Shown here one piece after another: positions 51,346-63,721 of a stretch of 64,000 bases of DNA. The stretch lies in contig NW_027480423.1 of NCBI RefSeq assembly GCF_051401765.1, forward strand, positions 12,834,001 to 12,898,000, written 5' to 3'. Below the pieces are notes generated by a model. That model worked only from the letters and a program-made list of their open reading frames with translations. It made no database searches and was not told the origin of the DNA. Position numbers and translations under genes: made by a program. The stretch comes from Calliopsis andreniformis. Lineage: Eukaryota; Arthropoda; Insecta; Hymenoptera; Andrenidae. The first letter of the stretch is position 1, and each line of letters begins with the position of its first letter.

Positions 51346-54300
51346 TATTGTATTTCATGCTTCTGGCGTTGACTTCTAAGGCCGTAGCTATTCGATGTGG
51401 TGGAGCAACGCCCTAGAGTGAAGCCTAGATTGCCCGGAAAATAGAAATGACCGTTACTTTCACACTTGTTACAATTATTCCTGTTAGACGATGGAAAAAC
51501 TGTTGTATTTATATTGTTCTTTATGCTCCTGGTGTGGACTTCTTAGGCCCTAACTATTCCATCTGGTGGAATAGCGGTCTAGAGTGAAGCCTAGGTCGCC
51601 GGGATCGTAGAAATGACCATAACTTTCACACTGTTTGCAATTATTCATTTTATACGATGGAAAGACTGTTGTATATATTGTATTTTGTGCTTCTGGCGTT
51701 GACTTCTTAGGCCCTAACTATTCGAACTGGTGGATCAACGCCCTAGAGTGAAGCCTAGGTTGCCCGTAACGTGGAAATGACCATTAACTTCACACTGGTT
51801 GCAATTATTCCCGTTATACGATGGAGAACCTGTTGTATTTATATTGTATTTTATTCTTCTGGCGATGATTTCTTAGGCCCTAACTATTCGATGTGGTGGA
51901 GTAACGCCCTAGAGTGAAGCCCAGCTTGCCCGGAACGTAGAAACGACCATTACTTTCACACTGTTTGCAATTATTCATTTTATAGGATGGAAAGCCTCTT
52001 GTAATTATATTGTATTTTATGCTCCTGGTGTTGACTTCATAGGCCCAAACTATTCGATGTGGTGGAGCAACGCCCTAGAGTGAAGCCCGGCTTGCCCGGA
52101 ACGTAGAAATGACCATTACCTTCACACTGGTTGCAATTATTCATTTTATACGATGGAAAAGCTGTTGTAGTTTTATTGTATTTTATGCTCCTGGTGGTGA
52201 CTTCTTGGTCCCTAACTATTCGATCTGGTGCAGCAGCGCCCAAGAGTGAAGCCAAGGTTGACCGGAACGTAGAAATGATCATTACCCTCACACTTGTTGC
52301 AATTACTCCTTTTCTACGATGGAAAGACTGTTGTATTTATATTGTTTTTTATGCTCCTGGTGTTGACATCGTAGGCCTTAACTATTCCATCTGGTGGAAC
52401 AGCGCCCTAGAGTGAAGCCTAGGTTGCCGGAAGCGAGGAAATGACCATTACTTTCACAGTGTTTGCAATTATTTGTTTTATAGGATGGAAAAGCTGTTGC
52501 ATTTATACTGTATTTCATGCTTCTGGCGTTGACTTCTAAGGCCGTAGCTATTCGATGTGGTAGAGCAGCGCCATAGAGTGAAGCCTAGGTTGCCAGGAAC
52601 ATAGAATAGACCATTACTTTCACACTGGTTGCAATTATTCATTTTATACGATGGAAACGCTGTTGTATTTTTATTGTATTTTATGCTCCTGGTGGTGACA
52701 TCTTGGTCCCTAACTATTCGATCTGGTGCAGCAGCGCCCTAGAGTGAAGCCATGGTTGGCCGGAACGTAGAAATGACCATTACCCTCACATTTGTTACAA
52801 TTATTCCTGTTTTACGATGGAAGAACTGTTGTATATATATCGTTTTCTATGCTCCTGGTGTTGACTTCTTGGGCCCTAACTATTCCATATGGAGGAACAG
52901 CGCTCTAGAGTGAAGCCTAGGTCGCCGGGACCGTGGAAATGACCATAACTGTCACACTGTTTGCAATTATTCATTTTCTACGATGGAACAACTATTGTAT
53001 TTTTATTGTATTTTATTCTTCAGGCGCGGACTTCTAAGGCCGTAGCTATTAGATCTGGTGGAGCAGCGTCCTAGGGTGAAGCCTAGATTGCCGGAAGCGT
53101 GGAAATGACCATTACCTTCACACTGGTTGCAATTATTCCAGTTATACGATGGAAAAACTGTTGTATTTTTATTGTATTTTATGTTTCGGGCTTTGACTTC
53201 TAAGGCCCTAGCTATTGGATCTGGTGGAGCAACGCCCTAGAGTGTAGCCTCGGTTGCCCGGATCGTAGAAATGATCATAACTTTCACACCGGTTGCAATT
53301 GTTCGTTTTACACAATGGAAAAACTGTTCTATTTATCTTGTATTTTAAGCTTCGGGCGTCCAGTTCTAAGGCCATAACTATTCGATCTGGTGGAGCAACG
53401 CCCTAGAGTGAAGCTCAGGTTGCCCTGAACGTAGAAATGACCATCAGTTTCACAGTGGTTGCAATTATTCCTGTAATACGATGGAAAAACTGATGTATTT
53501 TTATTGTATTTTATGCTTCGGGCGTTGGCTTCTAAGGCCCTAACTCTTCGATCTGGTGGAGCAACGCCCTAGGGTGAAGCATAGGTTGCCCTGAACGTAG
53601 AAATGACCATAATTTTCACACTGGTTGTAATTATTCCTGTTATACGATGGACAAACTGTTCCATTTATTTTGTATTTTATGCTTCTGGCGTTGACTTCTC
53701 AGGCCCTAACTCTTCGATCTGGTCGAGCAACAGCCTAGAGTCAAGCCTAGGTTGACCGTATCGTAGAAATGACCATCACTTTCACACTGGCTGCAATTAC
53801 TCCCGTTATACGATGGAAAAACTGTTGGATTTTTATTGTACTTTATGCTTCTGGCGTTGACTTCTAAGGCCCTATGTATTCGATCTGGTGGAGCAATGCC
53901 TCAGAGTTAAGTCTTGGGTGACCGGAACGTAGAAATGGCCATTACCTTCACACTGGCTGCAATTATACGTTTTATACGATGGAAAAACTGTTGTATTTAT
54001 TTTGTATTTGGTGCTTCTGGCGTTGACTTGTTAGGCCCTAACTATTGGGTCTGGTGGACCGACGCCCTAGAGTGAAGCCTAGGTTGCCCGGAACGTAGAA
54101 ATGACCATCACTTTCACACTGGCTGCAATTATTCCCGTTATACGATTTAAAAACTGTTGTATTTTTATTGTGTTTTATGTTTCCGGCGTTGACTTCTAAG
54201 GCCCCAGCTATTGGATCTGGTGGAGCAACGCCCTAGAGTGTAGCCTCGGTTGCCCGGATCGTAGAAGTGACCATTACTTTCACACTGGTTGCAATTATTC

Positions 54301-55983
54301 GTTTTATACGATGGAAAAACTGTTGTATTTATTTTGTATTTGGTGCTTCTGGCGTTGACTTGTTAGGCCCTAACTATTGGATCTGGAAGTCCAACCCCCT
54401 AGTGTGCAGCCTAGGTTGCCCGGAACGTAGGAATGACCATCGCTTTCACACTGGCTGCAATCATTCCAGTTATACGATGGAAAAACTGTTGTATTTTTAT
54501 TGTATTTTATGTTTCGGGCTTTGACTTCTAAGGCCCTAGCTATACGATCCGGTGGAGCAACGCCCTAGAGTGAAGCCTAGGTTGCCCGGAACGTAGAAAT
54601 GACCATATCTTTCACACTGGTTGCAATTATTCGTTTTATACGATGGAAAAGCTGTTGTAGTTATATTGTATTTTATGCTTCTGGCGTTGACTTCTTAGGC
54701 CCTAACTATTTGATCTGTTGGAACAACGCCCTAGAGTTAAGCCTAGGTTGACCGGAACGTAGAAATGACCATCACATTCACACTGGTTGCAAATATTCGG
54801 TTCGTAGAATTGAAATACTGTTCTATTTATTTTGTATTTTATGCTTCGGGCTTTGACTTCTAAGGGCCTACCTATTCGATCTAGTAGAGCAACGCCCTAG
54901 AGTGAAGCCTAGGTTGCCCGGAACGTAGAAATGACCATTACTTTCACACTTGTTGCAATTATTCATTTTATACGGTTGAAAAAGCTGTTGTATTTATATC
55001 GCATTTTATTCTTCTGGCGTTGACTTCTTAGGCCCAAACTATTCGATGTGGTGGAGCAACGCCCTCGAGTGAAGCCTAGGGCGCCCGGAATGTAGAAATG
55101 ACCATTACTTTCTCAGTGGTTGCAATTATTCGTTTTATACGATGGAAAAGCTGTTGTATTTATATCGTATTTTATGCTTCTGGCGTTGACTTCTTAGGCG
55201 CTAACTATTCGAGCTGGTGGAGCAACGCCACAGAGTGAAACCAAGGTTGCCCGGAACGCAGAAATGACCATTACTTTCACACTGGTTGCAATTATTCCTG
55301 TTATACGATGGAAAAACTGTTGTATTTTTATTGTATTTTATAATTCTGGCGTTCAATTCTAGGTCCCTAGCTATTCGATCTGGTGTAGCTACGCCCTAGA
55401 TTGAAGCCTAGGTTGCCCGGAACGTAGAAATGACCATTACTTTCACACTGTTTGCAAATATACATTATATACGATGAAAAAGCAGTTGTATTTATATTGT
55501 ATTTTATGCTTCTGGCGTTGACTTCTTACGCCCTAACTATTCGATCTGGTGTAGCTACGCCCTAGAGTGAAGCCTAGGTTGCCCGGAACGTAGAAATGAC
55601 CATTACTTTCACACTGCTTGCAAATATACATTATATACGATGAAAAAGCTGTTGTATTTATATTGTATTTTATGCTTCTGGCGTTGACTTCTTAGGACCT
55701 AACTTTTCGATCTGGTGGAACAACGCTCTAGATTAAAGCCTAGGTTGCCCGGAACGTAGAAATGACTGTCGCTTTCACACTGGTTGCAATTATTCGTGTC
55801 ATACGGTGGAAAAAATGTTGTATTTTTAATGTATTTTATGCTTCGGGCGTTCACTTCTAAAGCCCTAACTATTCGATCTGTTGGAGCAACGCCCTAGAGT
55901 GAAGCCTAGGATGCCCGGAACGTAAAAATGACCATAAATTTCACACTGGTTGCAATTATTCGTTTTATACGACGGAAAAACTG
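51171..55983 (-). repeat. 4,813-bp tandem segmental duplication, copy A (29 units)
   Basis: It is followed immediately by copy B at 55984-60796. I compared many lines across the length (near 51.2, 52.4, 53.6, 54.3, 55.0 and 55.8 kb) with their counterparts 4,813 bp downstream and found no difference. The edges are sharp. The sequence before copy A (GGAAAAACTG at 51161-51170) equals the last bases of both copies, and the boundary falls in the unit's A-rich tract, between unit positions 50 and 51. The length is 29 units minus one base. Either a very recent duplication or an assembly duplication fits. Confidence 0.95.
53414..54165 (-). repeat. Partner of 50760-51345, with one extra unit
   Basis: It follows 50760-51345 but contains one additional unit around 53645-53810 (with TATACGATGGACAAACTG and TGGTCGAGCAACAGCC). 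Because it lies inside the 4,813-bp doubled segment, it is present again at about 58227-58978. Confidence 0.8.
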
Positions 55984-58900
55984 TTGTATTTATGTTGTAT
56001 TTGGTGCTCCTGGCGTTGACTTGTTAGGCCCTAACTATTGGATCTGGTGGACCGACGCCCTAGAGTGAAGCCTAGGTTGCCCGGAACGTGGAAATGACCA
56101 TCACTTTCACACTGGCTGCAATTATTCCCGTTATACGATTTAAAAACTGTTGTATTTATATTGTATTTCATGCTTCTGGCGTTGACTTCTAAGGCCGTAG
56201 CTATTCGATGTGGTGGAGCAACGCCCTAGAGTGAAGCCTAGATTGCCCGGAAAATAGAAATGACCGTTACTTTCACACTTGTTACAATTATTCCTGTTAG
56301 ACGATGGAAAAACTGTTGTATTTATATTGTTCTTTATGCTCCTGGTGTGGACTTCTTAGGCCCTAACTATTCCATCTGGTGGAATAGCGGTCTAGAGTGA
56401 AGCCTAGGTCGCCGGGATCGTAGAAATGACCATAACTTTCACACTGTTTGCAATTATTCATTTTATACGATGGAAAGACTGTTGTATATATTGTATTTTG
56501 TGCTTCTGGCGTTGACTTCTTAGGCCCTAACTATTCGAACTGGTGGATCAACGCCCTAGAGTGAAGCCTAGGTTGCCCGTAACGTGGAAATGACCATTAA
56601 CTTCACACTGGTTGCAATTATTCCCGTTATACGATGGAGAACCTGTTGTATTTATATTGTATTTTATTCTTCTGGCGATGATTTCTTAGGCCCTAACTAT
56701 TCGATGTGGTGGAGTAACGCCCTAGAGTGAAGCCCAGCTTGCCCGGAACGTAGAAACGACCATTACTTTCACACTGTTTGCAATTATTCATTTTATAGGA
56801 TGGAAAGCCTCTTGTAATTATATTGTATTTTATGCTCCTGGTGTTGACTTCATAGGCCCAAACTATTCGATGTGGTGGAGCAACGCCCTAGAGTGAAGCC
56901 CGGCTTGCCCGGAACGTAGAAATGACCATTACCTTCACACTGGTTGCAATTATTCATTTTATACGATGGAAAAGCTGTTGTAGTTTTATTGTATTTTATG
57001 CTCCTGGTGGTGACTTCTTGGTCCCTAACTATTCGATCTGGTGCAGCAGCGCCCAAGAGTGAAGCCAAGGTTGACCGGAACGTAGAAATGATCATTACCC
57101 TCACACTTGTTGCAATTACTCCTTTTCTACGATGGAAAGACTGTTGTATTTATATTGTTTTTTATGCTCCTGGTGTTGACATCGTAGGCCTTAACTATTC
57201 CATCTGGTGGAACAGCGCCCTAGAGTGAAGCCTAGGTTGCCGGAAGCGAGGAAATGACCATTACTTTCACAGTGTTTGCAATTATTTGTTTTATAGGATG
57301 GAAAAGCTGTTGCATTTATACTGTATTTCATGCTTCTGGCGTTGACTTCTAAGGCCGTAGCTATTCGATGTGGTAGAGCAGCGCCATAGAGTGAAGCCTA
57401 GGTTGCCAGGAACATAGAATAGACCATTACTTTCACACTGGTTGCAATTATTCATTTTATACGATGGAAACGCTGTTGTATTTTTATTGTATTTTATGCT
57501 CCTGGTGGTGACATCTTGGTCCCTAACTATTCGATCTGGTGCAGCAGCGCCCTAGAGTGAAGCCATGGTTGGCCGGAACGTAGAAATGACCATTACCCTC
57601 ACATTTGTTACAATTATTCCTGTTTTACGATGGAAGAACTGTTGTATATATATCGTTTTCTATGCTCCTGGTGTTGACTTCTTGGGCCCTAACTATTCCA
57701 TATGGAGGAACAGCGCTCTAGAGTGAAGCCTAGGTCGCCGGGACCGTGGAAATGACCATAACTGTCACACTGTTTGCAATTATTCATTTTCTACGATGGA
57801 ACAACTATTGTATTTTTATTGTATTTTATTCTTCAGGCGCGGACTTCTAAGGCCGTAGCTATTAGATCTGGTGGAGCAGCGTCCTAGGGTGAAGCCTAGA
57901 TTGCCGGAAGCGTGGAAATGACCATTACCTTCACACTGGTTGCAATTATTCCAGTTATACGATGGAAAAACTGTTGTATTTTTATTGTATTTTATGTTTC
58001 GGGCTTTGACTTCTAAGGCCCTAGCTATTGGATCTGGTGGAGCAACGCCCTAGAGTGTAGCCTCGGTTGCCCGGATCGTAGAAATGATCATAACTTTCAC
58101 ACCGGTTGCAATTGTTCGTTTTACACAATGGAAAAACTGTTCTATTTATCTTGTATTTTAAGCTTCGGGCGTCCAGTTCTAAGGCCATAACTATTCGATC
58201 TGGTGGAGCAACGCCCTAGAGTGAAGCTCAGGTTGCCCTGAACGTAGAAATGACCATCAGTTTCACAGTGGTTGCAATTATTCCTGTAATACGATGGAAA
58301 AACTGATGTATTTTTATTGTATTTTATGCTTCGGGCGTTGGCTTCTAAGGCCCTAACTCTTCGATCTGGTGGAGCAACGCCCTAGGGTGAAGCATAGGTT
58401 GCCCTGAACGTAGAAATGACCATAATTTTCACACTGGTTGTAATTATTCCTGTTATACGATGGACAAACTGTTCCATTTATTTTGTATTTTATGCTTCTG
58501 GCGTTGACTTCTCAGGCCCTAACTCTTCGATCTGGTCGAGCAACAGCCTAGAGTCAAGCCTAGGTTGACCGTATCGTAGAAATGACCATCACTTTCACAC
58601 TGGCTGCAATTACTCCCGTTATACGATGGAAAAACTGTTGGATTTTTATTGTACTTTATGCTTCTGGCGTTGACTTCTAAGGCCCTATGTATTCGATCTG
58701 GTGGAGCAATGCCTCAGAGTTAAGTCTTGGGTGACCGGAACGTAGAAATGGCCATTACCTTCACACTGGCTGCAATTATACGTTTTATACGATGGAAAAA
58801 CTGTTGTATTTATTTTGTATTTGGTGCTTCTGGCGTTGACTTGTTAGGCCCTAACTATTGGGTCTGGTGGACCGACGCCCTAGAGTGAAGCCTAGGTTGC

Positions 58901-60796
58901 CCGGAACGTAGAAATGACCATCACTTTCACACTGGCTGCAATTATTCCCGTTATACGATTTAAAAACTGTTGTATTTTTATTGTGTTTTATGTTTCCGGC
59001 GTTGACTTCTAAGGCCCCAGCTATTGGATCTGGTGGAGCAACGCCCTAGAGTGTAGCCTCGGTTGCCCGGATCGTAGAAGTGACCATTACTTTCACACTG
59101 GTTGCAATTATTCGTTTTATACGATGGAAAAACTGTTGTATTTATTTTGTATTTGGTGCTTCTGGCGTTGACTTGTTAGGCCCTAACTATTGGATCTGGA
59201 AGTCCAACCCCCTAGTGTGCAGCCTAGGTTGCCCGGAACGTAGGAATGACCATCGCTTTCACACTGGCTGCAATCATTCCAGTTATACGATGGAAAAACT
59301 GTTGTATTTTTATTGTATTTTATGTTTCGGGCTTTGACTTCTAAGGCCCTAGCTATACGATCCGGTGGAGCAACGCCCTAGAGTGAAGCCTAGGTTGCCC
59401 GGAACGTAGAAATGACCATATCTTTCACACTGGTTGCAATTATTCGTTTTATACGATGGAAAAGCTGTTGTAGTTATATTGTATTTTATGCTTCTGGCGT
59501 TGACTTCTTAGGCCCTAACTATTTGATCTGTTGGAACAACGCCCTAGAGTTAAGCCTAGGTTGACCGGAACGTAGAAATGACCATCACATTCACACTGGT
59601 TGCAAATATTCGGTTCGTAGAATTGAAATACTGTTCTATTTATTTTGTATTTTATGCTTCGGGCTTTGACTTCTAAGGGCCTACCTATTCGATCTAGTAG
59701 AGCAACGCCCTAGAGTGAAGCCTAGGTTGCCCGGAACGTAGAAATGACCATTACTTTCACACTTGTTGCAATTATTCATTTTATACGGTTGAAAAAGCTG
59801 TTGTATTTATATCGCATTTTATTCTTCTGGCGTTGACTTCTTAGGCCCAAACTATTCGATGTGGTGGAGCAACGCCCTCGAGTGAAGCCTAGGGCGCCCG
59901 GAATGTAGAAATGACCATTACTTTCTCAGTGGTTGCAATTATTCGTTTTATACGATGGAAAAGCTGTTGTATTTATATCGTATTTTATGCTTCTGGCGTT
60001 GACTTCTTAGGCGCTAACTATTCGAGCTGGTGGAGCAACGCCACAGAGTGAAACCAAGGTTGCCCGGAACGCAGAAATGACCATTACTTTCACACTGGTT
60101 GCAATTATTCCTGTTATACGATGGAAAAACTGTTGTATTTTTATTGTATTTTATAATTCTGGCGTTCAATTCTAGGTCCCTAGCTATTCGATCTGGTGTA
60201 GCTACGCCCTAGATTGAAGCCTAGGTTGCCCGGAACGTAGAAATGACCATTACTTTCACACTGTTTGCAAATATACATTATATACGATGAAAAAGCAGTT
60301 GTATTTATATTGTATTTTATGCTTCTGGCGTTGACTTCTTACGCCCTAACTATTCGATCTGGTGTAGCTACGCCCTAGAGTGAAGCCTAGGTTGCCCGGA
60401 ACGTAGAAATGACCATTACTTTCACACTGCTTGCAAATATACATTATATACGATGAAAAAGCTGTTGTATTTATATTGTATTTTATGCTTCTGGCGTTGA
60501 CTTCTTAGGACCTAACTTTTCGATCTGGTGGAACAACGCTCTAGATTAAAGCCTAGGTTGCCCGGAACGTAGAAATGACTGTCGCTTTCACACTGGTTGC
60601 AATTATTCGTGTCATACGGTGGAAAAAATGTTGTATTTTTAATGTATTTTATGCTTCGGGCGTTCACTTCTAAAGCCCTAACTATTCGATCTGTTGGAGC
60701 AACGCCCTAGAGTGAAGCCTAGGATGCCCGGAACGTAAAAATGACCATAAATTTCACACTGGTTGCAATTATTCGTTTTATACGACGGAAAAACTG
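55984..60796 (-). repeat. 4,813-bp tandem segmental duplication, copy B (29 units)
   Basis: An apparently identical copy of 51171-55983. After 60796 the sequence continues ATGTATTTATTTTGTATT, whereas copy B itself began TTGTATTTATGTTGTATT after the same GGAAAAACTG. A third copy is therefore not present. Short frames at 52037, 52131 and 54267 reappear at +4,813 with identical peptides, consistent with zero or near-zero divergence. Confidence 0.95.
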
Positions 60797-62559
60797 ATGT
60801 ATTTATTTTGTATTTTATGCTTCTGGCGCCGACTTGTAAGGCCGTAGCTATTCGATGTGGTGGAGCAACGACCTAGTGTGACGCCTGGGTTGCCCAGAAC
60901 GTAGAAATGACCATTACTTTCACAATGTTTGCAATTATTCATTTTATACGATGGAAAAACTGTTGTACTTATATTGTATTTTATTCTTCTGGCGTTGACT
61001 TCTAAGGGCCTAACTATTCAATCTGGTGGAACAACGCCCTAGAGTGAAACCTCGGTTGCCAGGAACGTAGAAATGACCATAACTTTCACACTGGATGCAA
61101 TTATTCGTTTTATACGATGGAGAAGCTGTTGTATTTATATCGCATTTTATTCTTCTGGCGTTGACTTCTTAGGCCCTAAATATTCGATCTGACGGAGCAA
61201 CGCCCTCGAGTGAAGCATAGGCTGCCCGGAACGTAGAAATGACCATTACCTTCACAGTAGATGCAATTATTCCTGTTATACGATGGAAAAACTGTGGTAT
61301 TTTTGTTGCACTAAATGCTTCTGGCGTTGACTTCTAAGGCCCTATCTATTCGATCTGGCGGAGCCACGCCCTAGAGTGAAGCCTAGGTTACCCGGAACGT
61401 AGAAATGACCAGTACTTTCACACTGGTTGTAGTTACGCCTGTTATACGGTGGAAAAACTGTTGCGTTTTTATTGTATTTTATGCCTCCGGCGTTCGAATT
61501 CTAGGTCACTAGCTATTCGATCTGGAGTAGCAACGCCCTAGAGTGTAGCCTAGGTAGCCCGGAGCGCAGAAATGGCCACTACCTTCACACTGTTTGCAAT
61601 TATTCCTGTTATACGATGGAAAAACTGTTGTATTTATATTGTATTTTATGCTTCTGGCGTTGAATTCTAAGGCCCTAGCGATTCGATCTGGAGGAGCAAC
61701 GCCCTAGAGTGAAGCCTAGGTTGCCCGGAGCGTAGAAATGACCATTACTTTCACACTGTTTGCAATTATTCATTTGATACGATGGAAGAGCAGTTGTATT
61801 TATATTGTATTTTATGCTTCTGGCGTTGACTTCTAAGGCCGTAGCTATTCGATGTGGTGGAGCAACGCCCTAGAGTGAAGCCTAGGTAGCCCGGATCGTA
61901 GAAATGACCATCATCTTCACATTGTTTGCAATTATTCAGTTTATACAATGGAAAAGCTGTTGTATTTATATTGTATTTTATGCTTCTGGCGTTGACTTCT
62001 AAGGCCGTAGCTATTCGATGTGGTGGAGAAACGCCCTAGAGTGAAGCCTAGGTTGCCCAGAACGTAGAAACGAGCATTACTTTCACACTGGTTGTAATTA
62101 TTCCTGTTATACGATGGAAAAGCTGTTGTATTTTTATTGTATTTCATGCTTCTGGCTTTGACTTCTAAGGCCGTAGCTGTTCGATGTGGGGGGGCAACGC
62201 CATAGAGTGAAGCCTAGGTTGCCCGGAACGTAGAAACGACAATTACTTTCACTCTGGTTGCAATCATTCCTGTTATTCGATGGAAAAGCTGTTGTATTTA
62301 TATTGTATTTTATGCTTCTGGCGTTGACTTCTAAGTCCCTAGCTATTCGATCTGGTGGAGATACGCCCTAGAGTGAAGCCTAGGTTGCACGGAACGTAGA
62401 AATGACCATTACTTTCACACTGCTTGCAATTATTCCTGTTATACAATGGAAAAACTGTTGCATTTTTATTGCATTTTATGCATCAGGCGTTGACTTCTAA
62501 GTCCTTAGCTATTCGATCTGGTGGAGCAACGCCCTAGAGCGGTGCATAGGTTGCCCGGA
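60797..62559 (-). repeat. Reverse-arm units, no long duplication seen
   Basis: About ten to eleven full-length reverse units follow the doubled segment. They have private changes such as CTGTGGTATTTTTGTTGCAC near 61291 and GGGGGGGCAACG near 62188. Nothing other than satellite is visible. Confidence 0.78.
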
Positions 62560-62838
62560 ACGTAGAAATGACAATCACTTTCACACTGTTTGCAATTATT
62601 CATTTTATACGATGGAAAAGCTGTTGTATTTATATTGTATTTTATGCTTCTGGCGTTGAATTCTAAGGCCCTAGCTATTCGATCTGGTGGAGCAACGCCC
62701 TAGAGTGAAGCCTAGGTTGCCCGGAACGTAGAAATGACCATTACATTCATACTGTATGCAATTATTCATTTAATACGATGGAAGAGCTGTTGTATTTATA
62801 TTGTATTTTATGCTTCTGGCGTTGACTTCTAAGGCCGT
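62560..62838 (-). repeat. Higher-order pair at 7-unit spacing, copy 1
   Basis: It matches 63722-64000 at a shift of 1,162 bp (7 units). Shared variants are CGTTGAATTCTAAGGCC, ACTGTATGCAATTATTC and ATTTAATACGATGGAAGAG. The match is still running at the window end, so the block may be longer. Confidence 0.83.
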
Positions 62839-63721
62839 AGATATTAGATGTGCTGGAGCAACGCCCTAGTGTGACGCCTAGGTTGTACGGAACGTAGAAA
62901 TGACCATCATCTTCACTCTGGTTGCAATTATTCCTGTTATACGATGGAAAAACTGCTGTATTTTTATTGCATTTTATGCTTCGCGCGTTGACTTCTGAGG
63001 CCGTAGCTATTCGATGTGGTGGAGCAACGCCCTAGAGTGAAGCCTAGGTAGCCCGGAACGTAGAAATGACCATCATCTTCACACTGTTTGCAATTACTCA
63101 TTTTATACGATGGAAAAGCTGTTGTATTTATATTGTATTTTATGCTTCTGGCGTTGACTTCTAAGGCCCTAACTATTCGATCTGGTGGAGCAACGCTCTA
63201 GAGTGAAGCCTAGGTTGTTCGGAATGTAGAAATGCCCATAACTTTCACACTGGTAGCAATTATTCATGTTATACGATGGAAAATCTGTTGTATTTATTTC
63301 GTACTTTATGCTTCTGGCGTTGACTTCTAAGGCCCTAACCCTTCGATCTGGAGGAAAAATGCCTCAGAGTTATGTCTTGGATGCCTGAAACGTCGAAATG
63401 GTCATTACTTTCACACTGGTTGCAATTATTCATGCTATACGATGGAAAAACTGCTGCATTTCTAATGTACTTTATGCTTCTGGCGTTGAAGTCTAAGGCC
63501 CTCACTCTTCGATCTGGTGGAGCAACGCCCTAGGGTGAAGCCGAGGTTGCCCGGAACGTAGAAATGACCATCACCTTCACTCTGGTTGCAATTACTCCTG
63601 TTATACGACGGAAAAACTGCTGTATTTTTATTGCATTTTATGCTTCTGGCGTTGACTTCTAAGGCCGTCGCTATTCGATGTGGTGGAGTAACGCCCTAGA
63701 GTGAAGGCTAGGTTGCCCGGA

